From NCBI GenBank assembly GCA_900155495.1, contig FTLJ01000551.1:1-31658 (forward strand): DNA of 31,658 bases, in the 5' to 3' direction. The notes under the pieces are model-generated. The model ran no database searches, was not told the origin of the DNA, and saw only the letters and a list, made by a program, of their open reading frames with translations. Positions 21,390 to 31,434 of the stretch are shown piece by piece. The stretch's first letter is position 1, and every line of letters starts with the position of its first letter. The position numbers and the translations under genes were made by a program. Origin of the DNA: Porogramme epimiltina. Taxonomy: Eukaryota; Basidiomycota; Agaricomycetes; Polyporales; Polyporaceae.

Positions 21390-21780
21390 ATTAGCACTGA
21401 CTCAGACTTGGAACTCTATTGCAACCTTCTCTCGGAGCCGATGGTGCCTGGAACGCGGTGGACGACTGCAGCGCCCAACACGTCCATCACCAACGTACCA
21501 TCGTCTACCCACGCGGGCTACGGGAGACGGAACGCGTCGCCGACGCGCGCGTAGGTGATATCGCCGCCACGGCTGTAGCGCTGCAGCGCAGCGAGGTCGA
21601 CAAGGCTGCGCTCGTTGAGAACGCCCCCGTAGACGTGGACTCGTGTAGTCGAACAGCTTGAGGATGAGCGACGTTGTGTGCTTTGCGATGCCGGAGTACG
21701 TGATGTCACCGCTTCGTAGAGCTGCAGAAATAGTGAGTTAGAGTGAGCATGTGTAGAGTGAAGAGCATACATCAAGAAAG
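21390..21780 (-). pseudogene. Decayed gene of unknown family
   Basis: An intron-like segment (GTATGC donor at about 21780, branch CTAAC, acceptor TTTCTGCAG, about 49 nt) is followed by coding-like sequence. One frame reads L-R-S-G-D-I-T-Y-S-G-I-A-K-H and continues to L-K-L-F-D-Y. A shifted frame then reads VYGGVLNERSLVDLAALQRY, GGDITYARVGDAFRLP, an in-frame TAG at about 21518, and WVDDGTLVMDVLGAAVVHRV before a final stop near 21427. The frame change and internal stop suggest a relic, unless undetected introns repair it. I do not recognise the family. A TATA-like box lies upstream at 21838-21846. Confidence 0.4.
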
Positions 21781-21837
21781 GCAGTGGGCGGTGGTCCGGT
21801 GCATCGTCCTCGGCGCACAGAGGGACTCAGAGCGAAC

Positions 21838-21846
21838 ATTTATATG
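21838..21846 (-). promoter_or_regulatory. TATA-like box upstream of the decayed gene
   Basis: The minus strand reads CATATAAAT, about 60 bp upstream of the intron-like donor of the relic at 21390-21780. Confidence 0.3.
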
Positions 21847-23347
21847 CCAGCCTCGATTCTTGAGCTTGAACTCCAAGAAACGAGGCAGCATTAGGCACAT
21901 ATGCGCGAGTTGCACGCGACGACTGGCCCCTTGCCCTTTCCTCACCACTCTTCTACCTTCGCGAGCGCGTGTGTCCACCGGGCACCCGCAACCGGGGCAA
22001 AACCACTCGCACCCGCGAGCAGCCCACAGTGAAAATGGGGCACGCCGTGGACGAGACGAGTCTACGGAGGGATGGTCGACGTGCCTTGGCGAGGATCTAG
22101 GAGTAGGAATGTGCCCTCCTCATGTCCAAACTTGTGTCCCCCCCTCAACCCGCCGGGGATGGTCTAAGATCCTGCCCCCACGACCCTTGTCCACGGCACA
22201 ACCCTTGAAAAGAGAATTCGATACTCACCTCACGCTTCATACTGCACGCACGTTCCTTGAGCCTTGTCGCCTTGACGTGGATCTACAGACTACGCCTCGT
22301 TAACTGATTGCTACTCATATCATACCAATAGCAGAACGCACGCTGGCCTCCTTCGTCAAGCCAGCAAACAGCTACTCGCTAACATTGCTGGGGGTATCAT
22401 GGGAAAGAGATTGCCGTTCTCTATGAACAGTTCGCTGACATTGACAGTGATTGACGGTGAAGGAAGAGAGGTAGGTTGTATGTGGCCTGCGCGAGAGTGA
22501 GGTCTCGTGAGACAGGCCGAAGAAAGGATGTACACGACAAGCATACCATGTTCGACCGTCTGCAGTGCGAGCAAAATGAGAAGAAGCCTCTCACAAAGTA
22601 AGAGAGCAAGCTAACCTGGACAGCGCAATCTCGTCTGTGCCATCTTCAGCGATACGAACACAATAGGGCGGGGAGGGATTCCACTAATCATGTCAGAAAG
22701 TGTGATTTCCGAGGAGGACAACGTTGCGTATGCAAGTTGAGCCCGAGGAAGATGAGCTCTGAGGGAGAGGAAGGGGTACTAGGATGAGTCTATCACAGCA
22801 GTTTCTAGTGATGCGTTGAAGGCAACAGTCAAGGCCGAGAGATAAGATAAGATAAGCATGACTGTAGACGTCTAGACGCCGAACTGAATGCGCTCAGGCC
22901 TAAGGCGCCTATTACAAGTTCACTGTTGGTTTCCAACGTTTCTGGGGTGCGTGCGCACGTCAACCTATACTTGCAGATCCATTCCTGCGCAAACCTTGGA
23001 CTACTGCTGAATAATACGAAGGCTACTCTCCCCAATCTACAGTACACGGACACACGTTTCGGGTTGACCACCTTCCATATCCTCAGTACTCTTCTAATAA
23101 TGGACCATCACCCCATTGATGTTTAACAAACATGAAGCCCGCACTGCAGCTGGGAGCTGATCGTCGCTGTCCCGACTTTCCAGATTTTAGCTGCGGAGTA
23201 GACCTACGGCATAGTTCATCATCAGTTAAAATTTCGCCCTATGGCTCAGCCCCGACAATAGACGTGATGCAGGCCTCGATTAAATAAATAGGTCTCTCCC
23301 GGGCCTTCCCTTTACTCCTCACTCGCCTGCCAGCATCCGGCCGTAGA
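21847..23347. other. Intergenic with unresolved minus-strand coding-like pieces
   Basis: About 1.5 kb without a firm gene. On the minus strand, about 22738-22621 gives a readable stretch (S-E-I-T-L-S-D-M-I-S-G-I-P-P-R-P). The frame 22574-22356 gives 72 codons with a hydrophobic start (TVEHGMLVVYILSSACL) directly after a good acceptor (GCACTGCAG). The two could be exons of a small gene, but the phases do not join cleanly at the GTTAGC donor between them, and no family is recognised. A weak TATA-like TTAAATAAATA at about 23280-23290 precedes the DUF6535 gene. Confidence 0.3.
22841..22856 (+). promoter_or_regulatory. Triple GATAAG cluster
   Basis: Three GATAA(G) motifs stand in direct tandem (GATAAGATAAGATAAG), about 490 bp upstream of the DUF6535 start codon. 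GATA-type zinc-finger factors in fungi (nitrogen, iron, light) bind such clusters. It may equally be a short pentanucleotide repeat. Confidence 0.35.
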
Positions 23348-25543
23348 ATGCCCTTCCTCAATCCTCAGGTGGTGTTGATCACGCGGCTGACCGTTGGCTT
23401 CGTGATGTCCTGACTATCTGCTACGTGTCCGTTAGGGAAATGCAGAATATTCTCATCGAAACCCATTGCGGGGGGAGTCGTGGGTCCCTACCCTCGAGGT
23501 ACGTTTGATGATTACTGAGCCTGTATGTATACTAAAAGGTGCCCACACAGGATCTAGAGAACGAACGAAAAGGTTTCTACACAGAGAAGGAAAAGGGGCA
23601 CGCGTGGGGGGAGAACGCGAGAGTAGTAGAAACGTATAGTGACAATATAGTGAAGAGGTGGAAAGAGGAGATTGACACGCATCTCGTCTTCGTGGGTATT
23701 TGCTATACACTATGCACATGGCTTGGCAACCGTTGACATGTGCAATACAGGCGGGTCTCTTCTCAGCCGTTCTTACGGCATTCAACGTCCAATCGTACCC
23801 ACTTCTACAACCCCCCGACACAGACTCTACTCTGGCAGTGCTGCAGACAATCTCGGTCCAGTTGGCAAGTTTCAGGGTGGAAGAAGGATTCAACTCTACC
23901 GCGCCCGACCTTACATCATCAACAGTCACCCCGGCATCTCGACCTCCGCTTTGGGTTGTATGGCTCAACATCACCTGGTTTTCGGCGCTCATCCTCAGCC
24001 TTTCCGCCGCCGTGGTCGGGCTTATCGTCAAACAGTGGATACACGAGTACTGCAGTGGGCTATCCGGATCCTCTCGCGGTGTGGCACGTCTCCGTCAGCG
24101 TCGCTTGAATGGACTCCTCAAGTGGAAGGTCATGACAATTGTAGCAGCAATCAGCATACTTCTCCAACTCGGTCTTTATCTCTTCCTCGCTGGCTTGCTC
24201 ATATTACTATGGGCTTTCCACTCGGCTGTAGCAGGGATAGCCTCAGGGCTTGTCTTCTTGCTGCTCCTCTTTCTTCTCTGCACTCTCTTTCTTCCTATAT
24301 TTGTGGACGACTGCCCTTACCTCTCACCCCAATCCATATGCCTCCATCGGTTCTCTGAAGGCCTCCGATACTCCAAGGATAGGCTGCTAGCGAGTTCTTG
24401 GATATGGGGTTCGGCGCACATGCTGGCATCCAAAATAGAAGGCCTTTGTATCGGGGGAGTTCCAGCCTTCGTCCGGTACGACTTCGCACGGCGCCTCTAC
24501 AATTGGCTCTATTCATGGAGCAGACACGTGCGTCCTGTTCAGGACTGGCGTGGCCGCGAGCGCCTCCTCGTCATCCGCGAACGACACGAGCTCGATGTGG
24601 ACCTCATCGTGACTGCGTACACAACGACGATGGACCCAAACCTCCTCCCCCCTTCCTCAATTTGCTTCACAGAGCTCCCACCTCCTCTTGTACTCAAGTG
24701 TTTTGAGGATATCTACCGAACGAACATCACACGTTGGGGACCAAAGGATACGGGATGGCCTACTTGCCGTGATCGCAACGTGTGGAACGACGGGATATTC
24801 AGCTGGATCGCGTGCCTCGACCAACATAACTCGGATTCAGAGACTACTACGATGGACATTCCGAGATGGTTCAAGAGAGCGTGGTGTTCCGCCAGCTCGG
24901 ACGACTTATCAACACGGCCCGCCAGGTACAGATGGCTAGCGGGAGTCCTAGCCCAATACCTTTCCAACGCACACCGCATCCGGTTCCCTCTGCTCTCTCG
25001 GATACATTACGTCATACGCCGCCTGTTTGCAGAAGCTCACGTAGGAAATCATGGGTGCAATGGCGGACTTCTTCAGCATAGTGAGTGTAACGCCGTTCGT
25101 ATAAACACTAAGCTCACCGTTCGTTACGTCGGCAGTCCCCCGCGCAGCATGCTCTCAGCTATCTGCTGCCCCCCCCGGACGGCCCTCAAGACGTAGAAGG
25201 AATACTTGTGCATTTCACCATGCTTGACGTCGTCATCCGGTCCCTCGCACTGACCGGTATTCCTGAAGAAGACCTCTTCCAAATTAAACGACACGCCCGA
25301 GAGGCTCTCCATCGCCTCCCGGAGCGATTCTCGGGAAACCCAGGGTGGCGCGCGTTCTTAGATTTCCGTCCGGGGGAACTCATGGGGCTCGCGGACTTGG
25401 TATCTAAGTATGGCAACAGTGACCTAGTCTCTGACCAGGCCGCCGCGTTCATTGGGGAAGCCTCTAGTATGGTGAAACAGGGAAATATGGTGCGGGTCGC
25501 TCACATAGAGCTGCATAACCACTCAGAAATACCAAGGGGGTAG
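23348..25543 (+). CDS. DUF6535-family transmembrane protein
   Basis: Proposed exons 23348-23368, 23436-23498, 23551-23691, 23751-25040 and 25136-25543, giving 640 aa. The first four junctions keep phase 0 and rebuild the family hallmark KRWKEEIDTHLVF|AGLFSAVLTAF (about 60-86). Then come three hydrophobic segments at about 142-168 (ending in the VKQWIHEY motif), 202-228 and 232-258, and a long cytosolic-type domain. Function is unknown; the family is expanded in Agaricomycetes. Odd point: the best donor near the end (GTGAGT at 25081) is phase 1, but the downstream coding frame after the acceptor at 25135 needs phase 0. The model given uses a weaker phase-0 donor (GTAGGA at 25041). Alternatives are splicing to 25196 or a real frameshift, perhaps in the C8 run at 25169-25176. 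The tiny first exon is the least certain. Confidence 0.75.
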
Positions 25544-25744
25544 TTCCAGAAACTTCCGGTACTACTCAAGCTATCTTAGGAATGTATGTACACCCATTTC
25601 AGCTGTACCCGGAGTGACTACGCTCGTGATAATGAATGCCCTCAGATGTTTCCTGCCTATGATCACGTTGTTTGTACTACTAGCCTGTAGTGGCAATAGT
25701 AGCATTTGAAGGATTGGAGACACATGTACAGAGCAATATATACA

Positions 25745-26125
25745 ACACTCTACATTCCATTGTATTTTGACTTTTCGCTATACGGTCTTGGTTCTCCGGG
25801 TGGGAGTACATACTTGACAAAGAACGGCCGCCAGCAGCCCGCGTTTTCCACCAGCCGGGGACGTTTACTACAACATGAGCGAAATTCCGACGTGGGCTCC
25901 CAGAAGAGCATCTAATGAGCCTCATCAGATCTCAGTGCATAAACGGTGTCCGGGCACGCGCATACTCTTCCCCAAGTACCTCGGGCTCTCCCAGCTCCCG
26001 CAAGAAGGCCTTATATTCGCTCAAATTTCGCGGGCTCTCCGTAAGCGACCCGGCATTTGCCCACTAGTCGTACTCCGGCACGGCCCGGGGTACGGCGGAG
26101 GCGTGACCAAAATGACTCTGGCGCC
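25745..26125 (-). pseudogene. Fragment of a sixth F-box-like paralogue
   Basis: The minus strand reads S-A-V-P-x4-E-Y-D-stop-W near 26100-26060, then LSEYKAFLRELGEPEVLGEE near 26020-25960. This matches SAVPSLDYEQW and RSEFKAFLREFGQVVREEC of F-box-like gene 4, with TAG where the paralogue has the CAG (Gln) codon. Farther on, about 25860-25790, it reads RLVENAGCWRPFFVKYVLP, matching PVENAHYWEPYFKNHVLP of the same gene's exon 4, in a frame reached only with shifts. The F-box and most of the solenoid are gone. It stands on the opposite strand to F-box-like gene 5, whose start lies 85 bp away. Confidence 0.7.
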
Positions 26126-26169
26126 TCCCATGTCCTTGGTACTGGGTAATAGCTAAATCTACATCATCA

Positions 26170-26192
26170 GGCCTATCATCATCATCATCATC
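26170..26192 (+). repeat. ATC trinucleotide run
   Basis: Six uninterrupted ATC/TCA units lie about 20-35 bp upstream of the start codon of F-box-like gene 5, probably in its leader or core promoter. Confidence 0.5.
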
Positions 26193-26210
26193 CAAACGGC
26201 CATCCCATCT

Positions 26211-28132
26211 ATGACAACCCTTCACTCCCCACGGCTACCGACAGAAATATGCGAAGTGGTCGTCGATAATGTCTACATGGTTGAAGATTATTATATGTAC
26301 GTCGACGCTCCTACGCTCAAAAGCTGTAGCTTGGTATCCCGCGCGTGGACGGTTCGATCCCAACTCAATATTTTTTGGACCGTGCATATCGCTGGCCCCC
26401 GGTCCCTTCGCCGCCTCGCAGACCATTTGGACGCCTACCCCCACTTATCCAACTATATCATTACGCTGGAAATATGGACCTCCACAGATATCGAGTCGGT
26501 CGCCGGGTGCGAGCGGCCTCCGAGGTATTACCCCGCAGCCCCGGAGCTCCTCTTCCTATCTGTACTCAGGGGGAAGCTTCCGTCCATAAAGGAGGTCTCA
26601 GTCATGGATAGACTCTATTTCTGGCCCCCAAACGATGTCAGATCTAAAGATATGTCTCCCCATCTCCCACATCTCCCATTCCATGCCCACTACTTCTCGG
26701 TTGCTGCCGCCACCTCTGGTTTTGCCGTCCGTATCTCCGAGTTGTTCCTTTACAGAACCTGCTTCGCCACCTGTTCAGACTTCACATGCTTTATATCCTC
26801 TCTTCCAGGGCTGCGGATTCTCAAGTGCTGGGACGTGCGTTGGGATTATAAAATGGAGGACCGGTTTCCCGGGTATGTCGCGACTTCATCGAGCGATAGA
26901 TCGAAGAGAGGTAGTGCCTCGCCAAGATTCTTAGGGAAACTGGAAGAACTGGATTACCACCAGCCATTGGGCGTTGCAATTGATACAAGTGTCAGGGACA
27001 CGAACGAACATCTCGTCGCCGTGGCACAAATTATAGCCAGGGCGCGGTCGCACATATTGAGGCGACTCGACCTCAAGTTCCATGTTCTACTATGTGATGG
27101 GCAAGAGACCAAGTGGAAGCGAGAAATCGAAGAGGGCACGGGTGAGTTGGTAGCGAAACCGTGTCTTTATGCGAAGCTCACAGGCAGTGGTTGAGTAGAC
27201 CTTTCGCGGTTCCTTAATTTGAGCTCGTTAACCTTGCGATTCGACCTAGAGGATGACAGCCACCGGTTTAAACGGAGTGCGGGCGCTGCGGGGCATCCTC
27301 AGGAAAATTCCTTGCAAGGCTTGGAGAGCACCCAGTGCCAACGCTTCAACTACGTTTCCCATCTCCTTCCCTCCTGGCCTTCAACGATGCCTACCAGAGA
27401 GCTTGTTCTCGAAGAGAATTACATCCACTGGTTTGAACGGTGTGCGGGCGCGGTGGGGAATCCTCAGGAAATTTCCTTGCAACCCGAAGAGGAATATTAC
27501 AGCGGCTGGCCCAATATGAGCGCGGGCTTGGAGGGCACCCAGTGCCAACACTTCAACTACGTTTCCCATCTCCTTCGTTCCTGGTCTTCAACGATGTCGA
27601 CCAGAGAGCTTGTTCTTGAACTGTGCGAGTCTATATGGGATCTAGACAAACATACTCTCTTCGGGCGTCTTATCCCCGTAGTGGCACGGAGTGTGACCGA
27701 TGTCTTTCAGGGTAAGCCCTCCATCTACTCCGCCTCTCAGGCCAAGTAGCCTGGTTCTGATACGAGAACTCCACCCTGCTGACTACACTCTCGTACGACC
27801 TAGACATAGATATGACGCAAGGAAAAACTAAAATTCGATTGAAACTGAAATTTCCGGGGGGAACGTGGCCATCTGAGGGCGTAGAACGGTGCCAGAAGAT
27901 CCAAGAAGCGTTCCCAGCCTCCTGGCTCAAGAGCGGCACTCTGGAGATACATTTCCGTAGGTCAATTTTGGTCTCGGGGCAAGGTAGTAGCTGACCATTC
28001 ACATTTCCCTTAGCAGATTCCCATGGGCGGTGGACACAATATCACGTCAAGCACCAGTGGAAGCGGGGGGGCACTATGGACCACCGGCGTTCACAATCGC
28101 TTCCCCCCTCATTCCGATACCAGAATCCGTGA
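26211..28132 (+). CDS. F-box-like leucine-rich protein 5 (internal duplication)
   Basis: Four exons, 26211-27141, 27199-27711, 27804-27956 and 28017-28132, with introns of 57, 92 and 60 nt, give 570 aa. F-box-like segment: LPTEICEVVVDNVY at about 9-22, then SCSLVSRAWTVRSQLNIFW. A leucine-rich middle follows (LRRLDLKFHVLL, SSLTLRFDLEDD). Exon 2 holds a tandem in-frame duplication (27260-27420 and 27425-27632), so two copies of FNYVSHLL-SW-STM-TRELVLE appear. Exon 3 (KIRLKLKFPGGTWP...SGTLEIHF) and exon 4 (HSHGRWTQYHVKHQW) correspond to the C-terminal module of the paralogues, again after a phase-1 intron following Phe. The exon 2/3 junction (branch CTGAC, acceptor CCTAG at 27803) was chosen because nearer acceptors run into a stop at 27758. 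Probable SCF adaptor by family. Confidence 0.75.
27260..27632 (+). repeat. In-frame tandem duplication inside F-box-like gene 5
   Basis: Copy 1 (27260-27420) and copy 2 (27425-27632) share long near-identical blocks, such as CACCCAGTGCCAACxCTTCAACTACGTTTCCCATCTCCTT. Copy 2 carries about 42 extra bases near 27482-27523, also a multiple of three. The offset at the start of the copies is 165 bp, so the reading frame is kept. Confidence 0.88.
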
Positions 28133-29787
28133 CCCCTCCAACCCTTAGAATATCGCTATCGCACACACGCACACCCAAAAAACTTCCCCAGAAAAACGAA
28201 AAAAAAAATCCCGATCGAGAAAAAAAAATACGTATACACAAAATACACCTAGTGTGTATCGCACACGCGCACGCACGCACACGACACGCGTGCAGTGTGC
28301 CATGCATGTATGTATCCGTGGGATTGTATGTATGTATGTATGTACAGCGCCCGCCGGCGCGACACGGTGCGCGCTCCGGGCGGGACGTGGTGGGGGTCGA
28401 GGGTCGAGGGTCGGGGCAATATGTGTACACCGCGCTCCGCGGCGCGCTACGTAGGATGATGGTGGTGGTGGCAGCAGGGGTGAGGGCGAGGATGGTGAGG
28501 GGGGTAGAGATGCTGCAAAGGAAAGGAAGTAAAAACCAAGCGCGCCAGGGGGACGAAGAAGAAGTGAAGTGGAATGGCGCGCGGCGGCGGAGGAGGAAGG
28601 GGGTTCGTTCATGATGCAACGGGAGGCGGATGCGAGCGGGACGGAGCGTGCGGGATGCGTAAAAAATAAGATAGTTGGAACGCGCGGACCGGGGGCGATG
28701 CATAACAAATAGGTGGAAAAAAACAAAGGAAGGAAGGAAAAATATACAAAGAGGAAGGAAGGAGGGTGTGCGGCGGGAGGTCGGAAGGAAGGTCGGAAGG
28801 AAGAAGAACGGCGGGCGGAGGAGGGCAGAGGCGGTGGTGGCGGCGGCGGAGCGGGTGGACACGCGGTGGGTAGAGTAAGGAGATCGAGCGAGAGAGGGAG
28901 AGACGGAGCCAGATGAAGCGGGTAGAGGGTGAGAGCGCAGTGCGAGAAACGGGGGGTAGGGCGGATGGAGGAGGGACGTAGTGTCTATAAATTGACAACC
29001 ACACACCAAGAACGGCGGCGGCGACGCGGCCACGCAAGGTGTGCGGGGGACATTTCGGGGAAACGGCATGGGAGGGAGGGCGCGAACGAACGCGGCGGGT
29101 GGGGCTCCGAAGCGTCTGCGGCGGCCGGGGAGAGTGAGGTCATCCGCGGCAAGACGCAGCGCAGCGCCTTGCCGCAGCAGACGTCGATCCCGTGCGAAAG
29201 CCTCTCCGCTCGGCTCTGCGCGGGCACACGTCCCCGGGGTGGCCGATATGCAGGGCCTAGCCACGGGCGGCGTGAGGACGCGAGACATCCTTGGCATTGT
29301 GTGTGCAGCGCAGCGCGGCCCTGTGCCCGCCTGTCGAGGATGCGGCCGCGACCTGTGTTGACGGCGGTGACATGACGGCAGCGACGGAGGTGCGTGGCGG
29401 TAGGCGCCGCCGGGTGCGGCAATCGCGTGCGCTGACAGGGAGGGGCGGCGCGTAGGTGGAGTTTAAACGAGTCCGAGGGTGGGGGAGGGCAGAGGGGCGG
29501 TGGGGGAGGAAGGTGATGCGGCGACAACAGGCAAAAGCGACGAGATCATGAATGGATGGACGGGGGAGCCAGATGAGAGACGAGACGGCGTGAGAGATGC
29601 ATGCGTGTACAGACAGACGAATGGAGACGTGAAGAAAACGAGCGGATGCGATGCAGTGGGACCCTGCAGCGCCAGATAAGCATCGCCGGCAGGCACCAGG
29701 GAGGAGCGCACGCACCGGACATGACAGGACACGTCGTAAAATGAACCTCCTCCTCCCCATAGAATGGATCAACGTCAGCACGGGGAC
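28133..29787. other. Large low-complexity spacer between convergent genes
   Basis: Both neighbours end here, so this is 3'/3' spacer of about 1.65 kb. It holds A-runs at 28199-28229, a CA/CG-rich stretch at 28260-28290, a (GTAT)5-like microsatellite at about 28326-28345, and GGAA/AAGG repeats at about 28728-28810. It is strongly purine-rich on the plus strand from about 28540 to 29000. Long open frames on the minus strand (28074-29297, 407 codons) are Pro/Ser/Phe-rich artefacts of this composition. I see no gene. Confidence 0.55.
28326..28345 (+). repeat. (GTAT)n microsatellite
   Basis: Five tandem GTAT/TATG units, adjacent to an alternating CA/CG-rich tract at about 28260-28290. Confidence 0.7.
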
Positions 29788-31434
29788 TTAGAGAATGCCC
29801 GAGTCCTTGAGGGCGTTTTGCAATATTGTCTCCTTCACCGCCGCAAACACCAGCCGAATATTTGATGTGTCGGTCGCTTGCGTTAGACTGCAGCCGTGTC
29901 AGAGTTTGTCGCCGTAGCCTGGAACGGAATATGAACGTACTGAGGGTACACGCTTAGCCTCGCCCTGTTCGCCTGCATGAATCTCCAAAGGATGTACTTG
30001 GCCGCCTTGTTGATGTCTGGCCCGCCCGTGTACTCTGGGAAGTACCGCTCCAGAGGCACCTTGGGAAGCTTGCTCTTGAACACGTCGATCTTGTTCAAGA
30101 ACAAGATGATTGATGTCCTTAGGAACCATCTCGAGTTGATTACAGACTCGAACAGGATGAGGGACTCCGCCATCCGTTTCTGGAAGCGCAAGGCAGACGA
30201 CGCTCAACACCGCGCTTTGAGACGAGACGCACGCGCGGAGACGCACCTGATTCCTATCCTCCAGCAGCACCTGGTCGTACTCGCTGAGCGCCGTGCAAAA
30301 TATGATGCTCGTCACGCTCTCGAAACAGTGAATCCACTTCTTGCGTTCTGACCGTTGCCCGCCAACGTCGAACATGTGTATTCTGCGATGCGCACGTTAG
30401 CAACGGATCCGGCACAGAGCAGGAGCGGTCCGTCGACCGCATGGCGTATGCGGCAGGAATGACAGGCGGGGGCTGGGCGGGCTCGGACACTCACGATAGC
30501 GGTCCTAATGAAAACCGTGTCTCCGTTATCCCTCTACTCGTGGCGCGCGCTCGCAGAACGTCCGTCTCTGTCGGAATGTAATTTGGCGTGCCTATTCGAA
30601 GCGCCTCGGTGAAGAAGCTGGAGTGGGAGGGGCGCGAAGGGGGTGGCGTCGTCAGTGTCTGCTCGGTCCGCATGCGCACGCCAACACCGCATCCCTGTGA
30701 GAGGAACAAGGCCATAGGCGCCCGAGGCGACGGCGGCCAATCCATCTGCTCCTTTGCCCGGCGGGCAATCAGGCTCGCCACAAACGTGGGGCGCACGCGG
30801 AGGCGGGACGGATGAAAGGCTTATTGCCGCATGCCCACCCCGCCCGCACTGCCGCGACGAGACAGGAAAGCCCTGCCATTGCGTCGCACGGCGGTCGTTG
30901 TGGGTCGGGAGGGGGCCATGCCGGCAGCGGCGCGTGTGGCGGGCGCACAGGAAAGAGAGAGGGCACTCACTAGCTCGCGCTGTCCATGAGGTAGAACTCG
31001 GAACTATGGTCCATAATCTTGGGGATGACGGGGTCCTTCCAGAGGTCGAAGATGGCCTGCGCCATGTCCTCGGCAAAGTAGAACGTGGGGGCGGGGGAGA
31101 CGACGTAGTCGAGGATCTTCTCCGTACGGGCTCTGTTCGCGGGATCCTCGCAGTCCATGCCGAGCTTGCGCATGGCGAGGATGATGTGGTGGGCAGAGTC
31201 GATGAGGTTCTTGTGAATGGTCTGGCGGTAGGCGGAGCGCTCCTCGGGGGTGTAGCCGTTCTGGTGGATGATCTTCATCTGCTTGACGATGGTGCTCTTG
31301 CCGGACTCGCCCGAGCCGAGGAGGAGGATCTTGCACTCCTTCTTGAGCTTGCGCGAGTCCTCCTCGATCTGCTTATCTATCTCCTGCGAGCGCAGCTGCG
31401 CCTCGCGGTCCTGGGTGGACACGCAGTTGCCCAT
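29788..31434 (-). CDS. Heterotrimeric G protein alpha subunit
   Basis: Five exons, 31434-30971, 30617-30495, 30382-30247, 30179-29941 and 29887-29788, with introns of 353, 112, 67 and 53 nt, give 353 aa, the standard length. It is the GTP-binding switch that couples membrane receptors to effectors such as adenylyl cyclase in mating, nutrient sensing and development. MGNCVSTQ offers Gly2 for myristoylation and Cys4 for palmitoylation. G1 is GSGESGKST (40-48). Switch I is at about 177-190 with the catalytic Arg179, and G3 is DVGGQ (201-205) with catalytic Gln205. G4 is NKID and G5 is TQATDT. The C-terminus is DSGIL, without the Cys at position -4 that pertussis toxin modifies in Gi types. Odd point: switch I reads RATSRG where most family members have RxKTTG, so the Mg-binding Thr is replaced by Ser182. 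The first intron is long for this genome. Confidence 0.97.

Noticed and set aside
28074..29297. 407-codon open frame on the minus strand in the convergent spacer
   Set aside because: The translation is Pro/Ser/Arg/Phe low complexity that simply mirrors purine-rich DNA and microsatellites. No domain, no splice logic.
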